A stretch of DNA of 53,154 nucleotides from Verrucomicrobiales bacterium (GTDB lineage: Bacteria; Verrucomicrobiota; Verrucomicrobiia; Verrucomicrobiales; V1-33), in assembly GCA_947460575.1 (NCBI GenBank), contig CANHIJ010000010.1, positions 1 to 53,154 on the forward strand. The letters are read 5' to 3'. Numbering within the stretch: the first letter of the stretch is position 1; the number at the start of each line of letters is the position of its first letter. The notes under the pieces are model-generated. The model saw only the letters and a program-made list of their open reading frames with translations, was not told the origin of the DNA and made no database searches. A program made the position numbers and the translations under genes. Positions 1 through 7,542 of the stretch are shown here, piece after piece.

Positions 1-546
1 GAGGTTGGAGCCGGGGCGGTCGCCTTCGGTGAAGCAGAGGTCACCCAGTTGGAACCCGCGGCCGTCGCTGCCGCCGTCCAGGGGCAGTCTGTTCAGATAG
101 TGAAAGGCCCGGGCCATGGGGCTGTCCCGGCATTCGAAATCCCATTCCATCCAGTGGTCCCGCTCATACCCGTCGATTTGTTCGTCCAGTTCCTCTTTGA
201 GGCTCCAGATAGCGCCCTCCTCCTTTTCGTCGAAGTCCTCTTCACAGCCCCGGAATTCGATCAGGTATGCCCGCAGGGACTTGTCCTTTTTCGGATTGAA
301 GCCCCTGTCCTCAATGAATTCCCGCAGGGTGGGGTAATCCGGCTCCTCGTTGGGATCCCCGAGGTGGAGCATGTAGCCGCCGTAATTTTCTACCGCAAAG
401 AGCGTGGTATGTGCCTCCTCCGGGGCGAGGATCAACGGTTGCTGGTTGCCGATGCAGGTCTCGCGGATGCGGCGGGCCAAACCGGCGGGGATGAGGATGG
501 AGCCGGAGACCAGGCCAGATAAGGATAGAAAATGACGGCGGTTCAT
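1..546 (-). CDS. secreted hypothetical protein, 3' end outside window
   Basis: Reading leftwards from an ATG whose complement is at 544-546, the frame stays open for 182 codons and runs off the window edge, so the protein is C-terminally truncated here. It begins MNRRHFLSLSGLVSGS, a twin-arginine-like leader (RRHFLSLSG) followed by a short hydrophobic stretch, so export is likely. The rest is acidic and rich in Asp, Glu and aromatic residues, with GGYMLHLGD and WMEWDFECRD as the most distinctive stretches. I do not recognise a family. It is transcribed away from the restriction-modification operon. Coding status rests on the long open frame, the plausible leader and the non-repetitive composition. 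The plus-strand frames over the same bases look like shadows. Confidence 0.7.
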   Translation of the reverse strand, partial: MNRRHFLSLSGLVSGSILIPAGLARRIRETCIGNQQPLILAPEEAHTTLFAVENYGGYMLHLGDPNEEPDYPTLREFIEDRGFNPKKDKSLRAYLIEFRGCEEDFDEKEEGAIWSLKEELDEQIDGYERDHWMEWDFECRDSPMARAFHYLNRLPLDGGSDGRGFQLGDLCFTEGDRPGSNL

Positions 547-583
547 CGTTGGAATTTTAAATGTTGGTTGGTTTGATTGGCTT

Positions 584-615
584 GTCAGGGTGTCTGGGTG
601 TCAGGGTGTCAGGGT
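584..615. repeat. 8-bp tandem repeat, four units
   Basis: Four head-to-tail copies of GTCAGGGT lie at 584-591, 592-599 (one mismatch, GTCTGGGT), 600-607 and 608-615. They sit 38 bp upstream of the start of the minus-strand hypothetical gene, in its probable promoter region. Copy-number change by slippage is possible. No function is evident. Confidence 0.75.
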
Positions 616-1143
616 GGGGGCTTGCGTCCTCAGCCGGTCGAGCAGCGAGTCGCGTCTCGTCCGGGCCTTCGTCGGGCAGTCGGTCCGCAGTGACCGGCGC
701 ACCCGGCATGAGGTGCCATTGCTGAGGTGCAGGGTGAAGTGGCACCACCACGTGCCATGGTTATTCCACAGGTGATGATTGGGGTTGTCCGCAGGGGTGC
801 GGAGCGAGAGCTGAATAGGCGCGATGGGAGGCTTCATGCGGTTCCTGGTTGATGGGTTGATGCGAATTCGCACACCAGGAACGGCCCCTCGGCCCAGCGA
901 ATCCCCCGACCGCCCTTGCGGGCCACCTTGGCATTCACCTGAGAGAATACTTTATTCAGGCCCTTGCGGGTCTGCCCATCGGACCGGGACTTGCGTCCCT
1001 GCCCGAGGCACCTTTGCGTTCTCTGCGCCAGGTTGCCAGGTCCGTTGTCGCCAACGGGCCGTTCTTGATGATAACGCAATCCTACCCAGCCCCCCCCTGC
1101 TTGGCAAGTCCCGCCTGTGTCATAAAATGACCCACCGTAAACG

Positions 1144-1168
1144 CCCTGACGGAACATCCCCGTCAGGG
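1144..1168. promoter_or_regulatory. perfect 9-bp inverted repeat upstream of hsdM
   Basis: CCCTGACGG at 1144-1152 and CCGTCAGGG at 1160-1168 are perfect reverse complements separated by a 7-nt loop. The hairpin lies about 140 bp before the hsdM start and has no downstream T-run, so an intrinsic terminator is unlikely. An operator for a dimeric repressor or a structured 5' leader of the restriction operon fits the position. No controller-protein gene is adjacent. Confidence 0.5.
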
Positions 1169-1309
1169 ACAACCCACATCTCTGCTCCGCCGCGCGGCGT
1201 GGTGTTTCATGCCTAGCCATGGCACCTGCCACTTTCCATCAGGCTCGCCAGATTCCTCCAAATCGCGTCTGGACTCCCCAAATCTGCCTGTTAGATGTGG
1301 GGCTATCCA

Positions 1310-2788
1310 ATGATCACAGGCGAAATCAAATCCAAAGTCGACCGCATCTGGGACACCCTCTGGTCCGGCGGCATCTCCAATCCCCTCACCATCATCGAGC
1401 AGCTCACCTACCTGCTCTTCATCAAGCGCCTCGACGAGATCCACACCCTCAAGGAAAGCAAGGCCAACCGCCTCAAGCAACCCATCGAGGAGCCCATCTT
1501 CACCCCGCCGCAGGCCCAGCTCCGCTGGTCGCGCTTTAAGGAAACCTCCCCGGACGAGATGTTCGCCACCGTGCGGGACCAGGCGTTCCCGTTTATCAAG
1601 ACCCTTGGCCAATCCGCCAGCGGCGAAGGCGGCAGCACCTACAGCCACCACATGAAGGACGCCACCTTCATGATGCCCACCCCCCGCGTCCTCGCCAACA
1701 TCGTGGACCAGCTCGACGCCATCAACATGGCCGACAGCGACACCAAGGGCGACCTCTACGAATACATGCTCGGGAAGATCGCCAGCGCCGGGCAGAACGG
1801 CCAGTTCCGCAGCCCCCGCCACATCATCCAGCTGATGGTGGACATGACCGCCCCCACGCCCAAGGACAAGATCTGTGATCCCTCCTGCGGCACCGCCGGG
1901 TTCCTCGTCGCTGCCTCGGAATACCTCACCACCCACCACGGCGATGCCATCTACAAGGATGCCGCCGCCCGCCGCCGCTTCAATGAGGCCACCTTCCACG
2001 GCTACGATTTCGACAGCACCATGCTCCGCATCGGCAGCATGAACATGCTCCTCCACGGCGTGGAAAACCCGGACATCCGCTACAAGGACTCCCTGGCCGA
2101 GAGCGACGAGGACGACACCGAGAAATACTCCCTCCTCCTCGCCAATCCCCCCTTCGCGGGCAGCCTTGACTACGAGTCCACCGCCAAGGACCTCCAGCGC
2201 ATCGTCAAGACCAAGAAAACCGAGCTGCTCTTCATGGCGCTCTTCCTGCGCATGCTTCAGACCGGGGGCCGCGCCGCCGTCATCGTGCCGGATGGCGTGC
2301 TCTTCGGCTCGTCCAATGCCCACCAGCAGATCCGCAAGATCCTCGTGGAGGATCAAAAGCTCCAAGCCGTCATCTCCATGCCCTCCGGCGTCTTCAAGCC
2401 CTACGCCGGGGTCTCCACCGCCATCCTCTTCTTCACCAAGACCAACTCCGGCGGCACCGACCACGTCTGGTTCTACGACATGCAGGCCGATGGCTTCTCG
2501 CTCGACGACAAGCGCACCCCGCAGCCCGACAAGTCCGACCTCCCCGACATCCTCCAGCGCTGGCAAACCCTCGCCCAAGAAAAATCCCGCGCCCGCACCG
2601 ATTCCAGTTTCCTCGTCCCCAAGGCCGAGATCGTCGCCAACAACTACGACCTCTCGCTCAACCGCTACAAGGAGGTCGTCCATGAAACCGTCGAGCACGA
2701 CTCGCCGAAAACCATCCTCACCCGTCTCGCCAAGCTGGAAGACGAGATCGCCAAGGGGCGGATAGAACTGGAGGGGTTGTTGAAATGA
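1310..2788 (+). CDS. hsdM: Type I restriction-modification DNA methyltransferase subunit
   Basis: The 492-residue protein is the modification subunit of a Type I system. With HsdS it forms the N6-adenine methyltransferase, and with HsdR the restriction complex. The N-terminal helical HsdM_N domain (about residues 1-140) includes IEQLTYLLFIKRLDE. The methyltransferase domain follows, with SAM-binding motif I DPSCGTAGFL at residue 190 and the adenine-methylase motif NPPF at residue 279. Length is normal for the family. I start at the ATG at 1310 (MITGEIKSKVDRIWD) because the family usually begins there; the in-frame ATG at 1295 would add only five residues. The stop overlaps an ATG (ATGA at 2785), the classic coupling to hsdS, but here hsdS has been displaced 1.65 kb downstream by a repeat insertion. 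The tail DEIAKGRIELEGLLK is duplicated in that insertion. Confidence 0.95.
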   Translation: MITGEIKSKVDRIWDTLWSGGISNPLTIIEQLTYLLFIKRLDEIHTLKESKANRLKQPIEEPIFTPPQAQLRWSRFKETSPDEMFATVRDQAFPFIKTLGQSASGEGGSTYSHHMKDATFMMPTPRVLANIVDQLDAINMADSDTKGDLYEYMLGKIASAGQNGQFRSPRHIIQLMVDMTAPTPKDKICDPSCGTAGFLVAASEYLTTHHGDAIYKDAAARRRFNEATFHGYDFDSTMLRIGSMNMLLHGVENPDIRYKDSLAESDEDDTEKYSLLLANPPFAGSLDYESTAKDLQRIVKTKKTELLFMALFLRMLQTGGRAAVIVPDGVLFGSSNAHQQIRKILVEDQKLQAVISMPSGVFKPYAGVSTAILFFTKTNSGGTDHVWFYDMQADGFSLDDKRTPQPDKSDLPDILQRWQTLAQEKSRARTDSSFLVPKAEIVANNYDLSLNRYKEVVHETVEHDSPKTILTRLAKLEDEIAKGRIELEGLLK

Positions 2789-3000
2789 GCGGATCCCTCA
2801 TGAACTTCCGTCAGTGCTATCTAGTGTATCCTGAGGGGGGAAAACTCGACACACTGCGTAGAGAATCGGATTGGTCTCATTACCACCTCGCCGATCCCGA
2901 CGAGGAAATAAGCTACGCACTGCGTAGCGAATTTAGAGGGAAACGTCATCAAACCACAACCACCCCACGGAAATTACAAACCTCATCGTCGACAGCGCCA
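2789..3000. other. unassigned 210 bp after hsdM
   Basis: The stretch between the hsdM stop and the repeat array has no recognised gene. The frame opening at 2785 (MSGSLMNFRQCYLVYPEGG) overlaps the hsdM stop and stays open only because it runs into the 66-bp array, whose period is a multiple of three. The words CTGCGTAG near 2854 and 2920 form a short direct repeat. It could be the remnant of an original hsdS start or of an insertion end, but nothing in it resembles an HsdS N-terminus. Confidence 0.4.
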
Positions 3001-3198
3001 CCCTGGCCCAACGGGCCAATATCCCTCAGCCCAGGGCAACGCCCTGGGGCGAGGACGCCCAAACAGCCCTGGCCCAACGGGCCAGCATCCCTCAGCCTAG
3101 GGCAGCGCCCTGGGGCGAGGGCGCCCAAACAGCCCTGGCCCAACGGGCCTACATCCCTCAGCCCAGGGCAACGCCCTGGGTGGATGACGCCAATAGAC
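3001..3198. repeat. 66-bp tandem repeat array, three units, with REP palindromes
   Basis: Units start at 3001, 3067 and 3133 with CCCTGGCCCAACGGGCC. Each contains the self-complementary core CCCAGGGC-aac-GCCCTGGG; the second unit carries substitutions. The period of 66 nt is 22 codons, which explains why several frames stay open through it. A half-unit with the same core in the other orientation follows near 3290-3315, just before the HUH transposase gene. This arrangement of imperfect palindromes flanking an IS200-like transposase is typical of REP elements and their RAYT. Confidence 0.85.
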
Positions 3199-3359
3199 AG
3201 GCGGCCTGAAGGGTCGCGATCTGGGTTGGCGTGGTTTGGTGCGCAACTATATCGCACCCCGTTGGGGCGCGGGGCTCTGACGGTCGGAAACCCAGGGCGA
3301 TGCCCTGGGCTGAGGAATCAGGCACCGTTGGTGCCGCTCAAATCATAACCAACTGAACC

Positions 3360-3812
3360 ATGCCCCAATCCCTTTCCCGCGTCCTGATCCACCTGGTCTT
3401 CAGTACGAGAAACCGTGAACCGGTGATCACGCCGGAAATCCGCACGGAATTGCATCCCTACCTCGCGGGCACGCTCGACAATATCGACTGCCCTTCGCTG
3501 CGCGTTGGTGGCGTCGCCGATCATGTGCATCTTTTCTTCGGCATTTCGCGAACGCGCACCATCGCCGAGGTCGTCGAGACGGTGAAAACCAGTTCGTCGA
3601 AATGGTTGAAAACCAAAGGCCCGGCATTCGCCGGTTTCCATTGGCAATCCGGTTACGGAGCGTTCTCCGTCAGCCAGTCGGATGCCGACACCGTCGTCGA
3701 CTATGTGGCCAATCAGGAAAGCCATCACCAGAAAATAACATTTCAGGATGAATATCGCAAATTGTTGGAAAAATACCGTGTTGCATTCGATGAAAAATAT
3801 GTGTGGGACTGA
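3360..3812 (+). CDS. REP-associated / IS200-like HUH transposase
   Basis: The 150-residue protein belongs to the Y1 HUH transposase superfamily (IS200/TnpA-REP type), which nicks single-stranded DNA through a tyrosine. The metal-binding HUH motif is visible as HVH in VADHVHLFF at about residues 58-66. The C-terminal catalytic helix carries Tyr in [12 protein letters not shown]. The opening [47 protein letters not shown] and the ending DEKYVWD are hallmarks of the short family common in environmental Gram-negatives. The length is complete for the family. It is flanked on both sides by REP palindromes, its likely substrates, inside the hsdM-hsdS junction. The start at 3360 gives the canonical N-terminus. 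It appears intact, so mobility is possible. Confidence 0.92.
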   Translation: MPQSLSRVLIHLVFSTRNREPVITPEIRTELHPYLAGTLDNIDCPSLRVGGVADHVHLFFGISRTRTIAEVVETVKTSSSKWLKTKGPAFAGFHWQSGYGAFSVSQSDADTVVDYVANQESHHQKITFQDEYRKLLEKYRVAFDEKYVWD

Positions 3813-3852
3813 AGCAATCCGTCATGGGCCCAAAGGGCAACCAGCCCAGGAT

Positions 3853-4445
3853 TGGCCCAACGGGCCTGTATCCCTCAGCCCAGGGCATCGCCCTGGGGCG
3901 GGGATGCCAATAGACAGGCGGCCTGAAGGGTCGCGATCTGGGTTGGCGTGGTCCGCCGTGGCACGGTATCGCGCACCGTATCGCACCCCGTTGGGGCGCG
4001 GGATTCCGATGGACATGGACCCAGGGCGTTGCCCTGGGCTGAGGAATGATGCGCCGTTGGCGCGGAAGACGATTGCGATGAGAAAATACAATATGAAACG
4101 CGCAGACGAGATCACCAAGGGATGCAGGGAACGGGAGGGGGTGTGGGGATGAAATCGCTGCAGCCCTGGCCCAACGGGCCTGTATCCCTCAGCCCAGGGC
4201 ATCGCCCTGGGGCGGGGACGCCAATAGACAGGCGGCCTGAAGGGTCGCGATCTGGGTTGGCCTGGTCCGCCGTGGCACGGTATCGCGCACCGTTGGCGCG
4301 CGGGATTCCGATGGACATGGACCCAGGGCGATGCCCTGGGCTGAGGAATGATGCGCCGTTGGCGCGGAAGACGATTGCGATGAGAAAATACAATATGAAA
4401 CGCGCAGACGAGATCACCAAGGAACTGGAGGGGTTGTTGGGATGA
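3853..4445. repeat. direct duplication of a ~260-bp REP unit with hsdM-tail copies
   Basis: Two near-identical copies run from TGGCCCAACGGGCC at 3853 to ATCACCAAGG ending at 4120, and from 4168 to 4422. The second lacks a few bases around the short word TATCGCACCCC. Each contains two REP cores in opposite orientation. Each is followed by sequence resembling the 3' end of hsdM: GACGAGATC-ACCAAG plus a GGGAA-type tail ending GGGATGA (to about 4153 and 4445). Translated, the tails read [15 protein letters not shown] and DEITKELEGLLG, against DEIAKGRIELEGLLK in hsdM. The last copy ends in an ATGA that overlaps the hsdS start at 4442. Confidence 0.85.
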
Positions 4446-5638
4446 GGTGGGAAACGGTTCAAATTTCCGAGTTCTGCAAGACCGGCACAGGCGGCACGCC
4501 TTCGCGAAGTAACATGGAACGTTACTACGAAGGAGGAACGATCCCTTGGGTTAAGTCTGGAGAACTCAGAGAGAACATTATCACCGGCACAGGCGAGCAT
4601 GTCACGGAGGCCGCTTTGCGGGAAACGTCTATAAAACTCGTCCCCGCCGGTGCGCTATTGCTGGCATTGTATGGGGCGACAGTTGGCCGGTTAGGAATTC
4701 TCGGGGTAGAAGCGACGACAAATCAAGCCGTCTGCCACATTATTCCAGATCCGAAAAAGGCGAACGTTCGTTATCTGTTTCACGCATTGTCCAATCAGGT
4801 GTCAAATCTGGTGGCGCGTGGAGTCGGCGGGGCGCAGCCCAATATCAGCCAAGGAATTGTCAAAGAATTGGGACTCATGCTCCCGCCGCTCGCAGAGCAG
4901 AAGCGGATCGCGGCGATTCTGGATGCGGCGGACGCCTTGCGGGCCAAGCGCCGCGAGGCCCTCGCCCAACTCGACGCCCTCCTCCAATCCACCTTCCTCA
5001 CCCTTTTCGGCGATCCGGTGACCAACGAACACAAATGGCCGGTTCATTCGATCAACGACTTCGTTGCTGGGTTTGAGAGTGGTAAGAGTATCGTGAGCGA
5101 CGACGAGTCAGATACCACCTCGCCATACCGCGTGCTCAAAGTTAGCGCGGTTACGTCATTGGAGTTTCGGCCCGAGCAGAGCAAGGCAATGCCGCCGCTT
5201 TATGAGCCTCCCAATTCGCACATTGTTAGGGCTGGCGACCTGTTGTTCAGTCGTGCTAATACCATCGAACTGATTGGGGCGACCGCTTACGTTTCAACAA
5301 CTCCACCCAATCTTCTTTTGCCCGACAAGTTGTGGCGTTTTGTCTGGCACGCTCAACTGAAGGCCGAGCCTCATTTTGTGAGATACCTCTTTCAGCAACC
5401 CAAATTCCGAAGGGAGATTGGACAACGAGCCAGTGGAACAAGCGGCTCGATGAAAAACATTTCTCAGAACAAAGTTCTCACAATTAAAGTCGGACTCCCC
5501 CCCCTCCCCCTCCAACAAAAATTCGCCGCCATCGTCGAATCCATCGAGCGCCAGAAGGCCGCGCAGCGCGCCCACCTCGCCGAGCTGGACGCCCTCTTCG
5601 CGGCCCTGCAGCACCGCGCCTTTCGCGGGGAACTGTGA
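4442..5638 (+). CDS. hsdS: Type I restriction-modification specificity subunit
   Basis: The 398-residue protein is the sequence-recognition subunit that directs HsdM and HsdR. It has the expected two-fold layout: a first target-recognition domain (about 1-150, ending in LPPLAEQKRIAAILDAADAL), a central conserved helix, a second TRD (about 195-345) and a C-terminal helix (LPPLPLQQKFAAIVESIE). The repeated LPPLxxQxxxAAI signature marks the two conserved spacers that bring the half-sites together. The start at 4442 gives a typical N-terminus (MRWETVQISEFCK) and overlaps the stop of the preceding repeat-encoded tail by ATGA. The target sequence cannot be read from the protein. TRD1 has lower GC than hsdM, which fits frequent TRD exchange in this family. 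Confidence 0.93.
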   Translation: MRWETVQISEFCKTGTGGTPSRSNMERYYEGGTIPWVKSGELRENIITGTGEHVTEAALRETSIKLVPAGALLLALYGATVGRLGILGVEATTNQAVCHIIPDPKKANVRYLFHALSNQVSNLVARGVGGAQPNISQGIVKELGLMLPPLAEQKRIAAILDAADALRAKRREALAQLDALLQSTFLTLFGDPVTNEHKWPVHSINDFVAGFESGKSIVSDDESDTTSPYRVLKVSAVTSLEFRPEQSKAMPPLYEPPNSHIVRAGDLLFSRANTIELIGATAYVSTTPPNLLLPDKLWRFVWHAQLKAEPHFVRYLFQQPKFRREIGQRASGTSGSMKNISQNKVLTIKVGLPPLPLQQKFAAIVESIERQKAAQRAHLAELDALFAALQHRAFRGEL

Positions 5639-5649
5639 TTCATTGAGCC

Positions 5650-7542
5650 ATGACCGACGCCGTATTCAACGCCGACAACCTGCGGGAAGACATCGATCTC
5701 GAAGCCAAGAGTGCGCTTGGCCAGGACGGTCGAGGGGCCTTGCCAAGGGATCTTTTCGAATCCTATTCGGCCTTCGCCAACACGGATGGCGGGATGATTT
5801 ATCTGGGTGTGAAGGAACTCAAGAACCGCCGCTTTGACGCCCATGGCATTGAGAATCCTGACCCGGTGCTGGACGATCTCTGGAATCAGTTGAACAACCC
5901 GCAGAAGGTCAGCCGCAACCTGCTTACTCCCGCGATGGTGCAGCGTTTCCAGGCAGGGGCGGGCCGGTGGGTGATCGCGATCGAGGTGCCACGCGCCACC
6001 CGGCATGAGCGACCGGTCTTCATCAACGGCAATCCGCTGAAGGGGACCTACAAACGCCATCATGCCGGTGACTACCTCTGCCGTGAGGACGAGGTGAAGC
6101 GCATGCTCGCCGAGCAGACCGAGGATGAGCGGGACGCGCGGCTTCTGACCGGCTACACGTTCGACGATCTGGAGATAGAGAGCTTCAAGGCCTACCGCAA
6201 CCGCATGGGGGCGCTGAAGCCGGACCATCCGTTCAACGTTGCCGGGAATCTCGAGTTTCTGCGTAAGCTGGGAGGTTGGAGAAAGGACCGGCAAACCGGC
6301 GACGAAGGACTTACTCTGGCCGGGTTGTTGATGTTTGGCAAACACGAGGCCATTCATGAGGTCGTGCCCCATTATTTCGTGGATTACCGGGAGCTGCCCG
6401 TCGGTGGGACGAAAACCAAATGGGTGGACCGGTTGAGCCCGGATGGAACATGGTCGGGCAACCTTTACGATTTCTACCGCCTGACCATCCAGCGGCTGTT
6501 CCGGGATCTGAAAGTTCCGTTCCGTCTGGAAGGTGGTGAACGGGACGACGACACCCCGGTTCACAAGGCCCTGCGCGAGGCCTTGGTGAACGCGCTGGTG
6601 CATGCGGACTACTCCGCCCGCATTTCGATTTTGGTGGTCAAGGCTCCGGATTATTTCGGGTTTCGGAATCCCGGGAAAATGCGCATCCCGATGGAGAAGG
6701 CGGTGGAAGGCGGGCACAGTGACTGCCGGAACCGGAGCCTGCAAAAAATGTTCAGCCTCATCGGCTTGGGCGAGCAAGCAGGGTCCGGCATCCCACGGGT
6801 GCTGGAGAACTGGAAGTCCCAGCACTACCGACTCCCGGAGATGTGGGAATCGGACGAACCGGAAGCCACCCTGATGAGACTCCGCACGGTGAGTCTGCTC
6901 CCGGAATCGACCTTGAAAGATTTGCGGGAGCTTTTCGGCAAATCTTTCGACCAGCTGGACGAGAACGGGCGTCTCGCCCTGGCGACCGCCCATATCGAGG
7001 GCTTCGTGACCAATGGCCGCCTCAAGCAGATCTCACGCCTACACCCCCGCGACATCACCCTCTTGCTCAAAGGACTGGTCGATCAAAGGATGCTCGTCCC
7101 CGACGGGCAAGGGAGGGCCACGAGCTATCGCCTGGCGGGAACCGAGGCCGTGGATCTGGCAAGCACCGTGGATTTGGAAAGTCCTCCGGCGAGGTCCGAA
7201 GATTTGACGCCGAGGTCCGAAGATTTGGGCCCGAGGTCCGAAGATTTGACAACAAGGTCCGAGCATTACGATCCGGTGGGAGATCCGATCCTCCAAAAGA
7301 GGGCGCTGCCCGTGAGGTCCAAGGGCAAGGCCAAGCCGGACTTGGTCAGAACAATCCTTCTGGAACTTTGTTCCGGGAGATTTCTGACCCTCAACGAACT
7401 CGCCACGCTGGTGAACCGATCTCCCGTGGACCTCCGCCAGCGTTTCATCAAACCGATGGTGGATGGCGAGAAAGTCCTGGAACGACGCTATCCCCAGCAG
7501 CCCAACCACGAGCAGCAAGCCTACCGAACCCGCGAGCCATGA
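5650..7542 (+). CDS. AlbA_2 (Schlafen-like) / HATPase_c_4 accessory protein of the Type I operon
   Basis: The 630-residue protein matches the COG2865-type 'RecG-like' ATP-binding proteins. An N-terminal AlbA_2 (Schlafen-like) domain covers about residues 8-150, with DIDLEAKSALGQDG and YSAFANTDGGMIYLGVKE. A middle region leads to a GHKL-type HATPase_c_4 domain (about 290-410) with the N-box-like REALVNALVHADYS and glycine box GEQAGSGIPRV. A C-terminal winged-helix-like part follows. Between the last two lies a run of RSEDL-type 7-residue repeats (residues about 515-542), encoded by a 21-bp tandem array. It begins 11 bp after hsdS and its stop overlaps the hsdR start (ATGA), so it is co-translated with the restriction genes. 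Such proteins are often found in Type I loci. A regulatory or accessory defence role is inference. Confidence 0.88.
   Translation: MTDAVFNADNLREDIDLEAKSALGQDGRGALPRDLFESYSAFANTDGGMIYLGVKELKNRRFDAHGIENPDPVLDDLWNQLNNPQKVSRNLLTPAMVQRFQAGAGRWVIAIEVPRATRHERPVFINGNPLKGTYKRHHAGDYLCREDEVKRMLAEQTEDERDARLLTGYTFDDLEIESFKAYRNRMGALKPDHPFNVAGNLEFLRKLGGWRKDRQTGDEGLTLAGLLMFGKHEAIHEVVPHYFVDYRELPVGGTKTKWVDRLSPDGTWSGNLYDFYRLTIQRLFRDLKVPFRLEGGERDDDTPVHKALREALVNALVHADYSARISILVVKAPDYFGFRNPGKMRIPMEKAVEGGHSDCRNRSLQKMFSLIGLGEQAGSGIPRVLENWKSQHYRLPEMWESDEPEATLMRLRTVSLLPESTLKDLRELFGKSFDQLDENGRLALATAHIEGFVTNGRLKQISRLHPRDITLLLKGLVDQRMLVPDGQGRATSYRLAGTEAVDLASTVDLESPPARSEDLTPRSEDLGPRSEDLTTRSEHYDPVGDPILQKRALPVRSKGKAKPDLVRTILLELCSGRFLTLNELATLVNRSPVDLRQRFIKPMVDGEKVLERRYPQQPNHEQQAYRTREP
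7191..7274 (+). repeat. 21-bp tandem repeat inside the AlbA_2 gene
   Basis: Units of GAGGTCCGAAGATTTG plus five bases start at 7191, 7212 and 7233. A diverged fourth starts at 7254 (AAGGTCCGAGCATTACG). They encode the heptads RSEDLTP, RSEDLGP, RSEDLTT and RSEHYDP in a charged linker. Because the period is in-frame, slippage would change linker length without breaking the protein. I recall SEHL/SEDL-type linker repeats from relatives of this family. Confidence 0.9.

Larger units (their letters stand above)
547..1309. other. 760-bp intergenic region, no convincing gene
   Basis: This gap lies between the divergent hypothetical gene and hsdM. Several frames are open on both strands (for example 824-1216 plus and 834-1232 minus), but they overlap each other, have low-complexity products and no recognisable motif. 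The minus-strand translation around 870-1050 contains NLAQRTQRCLGQGRKSR, the kind of text produced by decayed dispersed repeats, not by a folded protein. The region holds an 8-bp tandem repeat and one clear inverted repeat, listed separately. It must contain the promoter of the hsdM operon, but I could not pick a convincing -35/-10 pair. Confidence 0.5.
2789..4441. mobile_element. REP/HUH-transposase insertion splitting hsdM and hsdS
   Basis: This 1.65 kb block lies exactly between the hsdM stop and the hsdS start, genes that normally abut or overlap. It contains about 210 bp of unrecognised sequence, a 66-bp tandem array, an IS200-like HUH transposase gene (3360-3812) and two ~260-bp direct copies of a REP-bearing unit. 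REP cores of the form CCCAGGGC-N3-GCCCTGGG, with one-base variants, recur throughout. Both long copies end in sequence that resembles the last codons of hsdM. The simplest reading is one REP/RAYT insertion followed by tandem duplication, or several REP insertions at one site. Frames reading across it (2785-3348, 3748-4152, 4122-4445) translate the repeats into Pro/Gly-rich text and are not counted as genes. Confidence 0.75.

Noticed and set aside
834-1232. minus-strand ORF upstream of hsdM
   Set aside because: It overlaps a plus-strand ORF of similar length, has repeat-like composition and no motif or ribosome-binding site.
1163-2698. 511-codon frame antisense to hsdM
   Set aside because: The product is Gly/Glu/Val/Asp-rich and is the antisense shadow of a clear hsdM gene with all motifs. 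Long antisense frames are expected at this GC content.
3001-3198. possible CRISPR array
   Set aside because: Units are directly adjacent 66-bp tandem repeats with internal palindromes and no unique spacers, and no cas genes are present.
2785-3348. 187-codon frame after hsdM
   Set aside because: Most of it is translation of the 66-bp repeat (WPNGP-x-SLS), whose period is a multiple of three. The first 50 codons match nothing recognised.
4122-4445. frame across the second REP duplication ending at the hsdS start
   Set aside because: It reads repeat DNA and is informative only through its hsdM-like tail. I treat it as part of the repeat and not as a gene.
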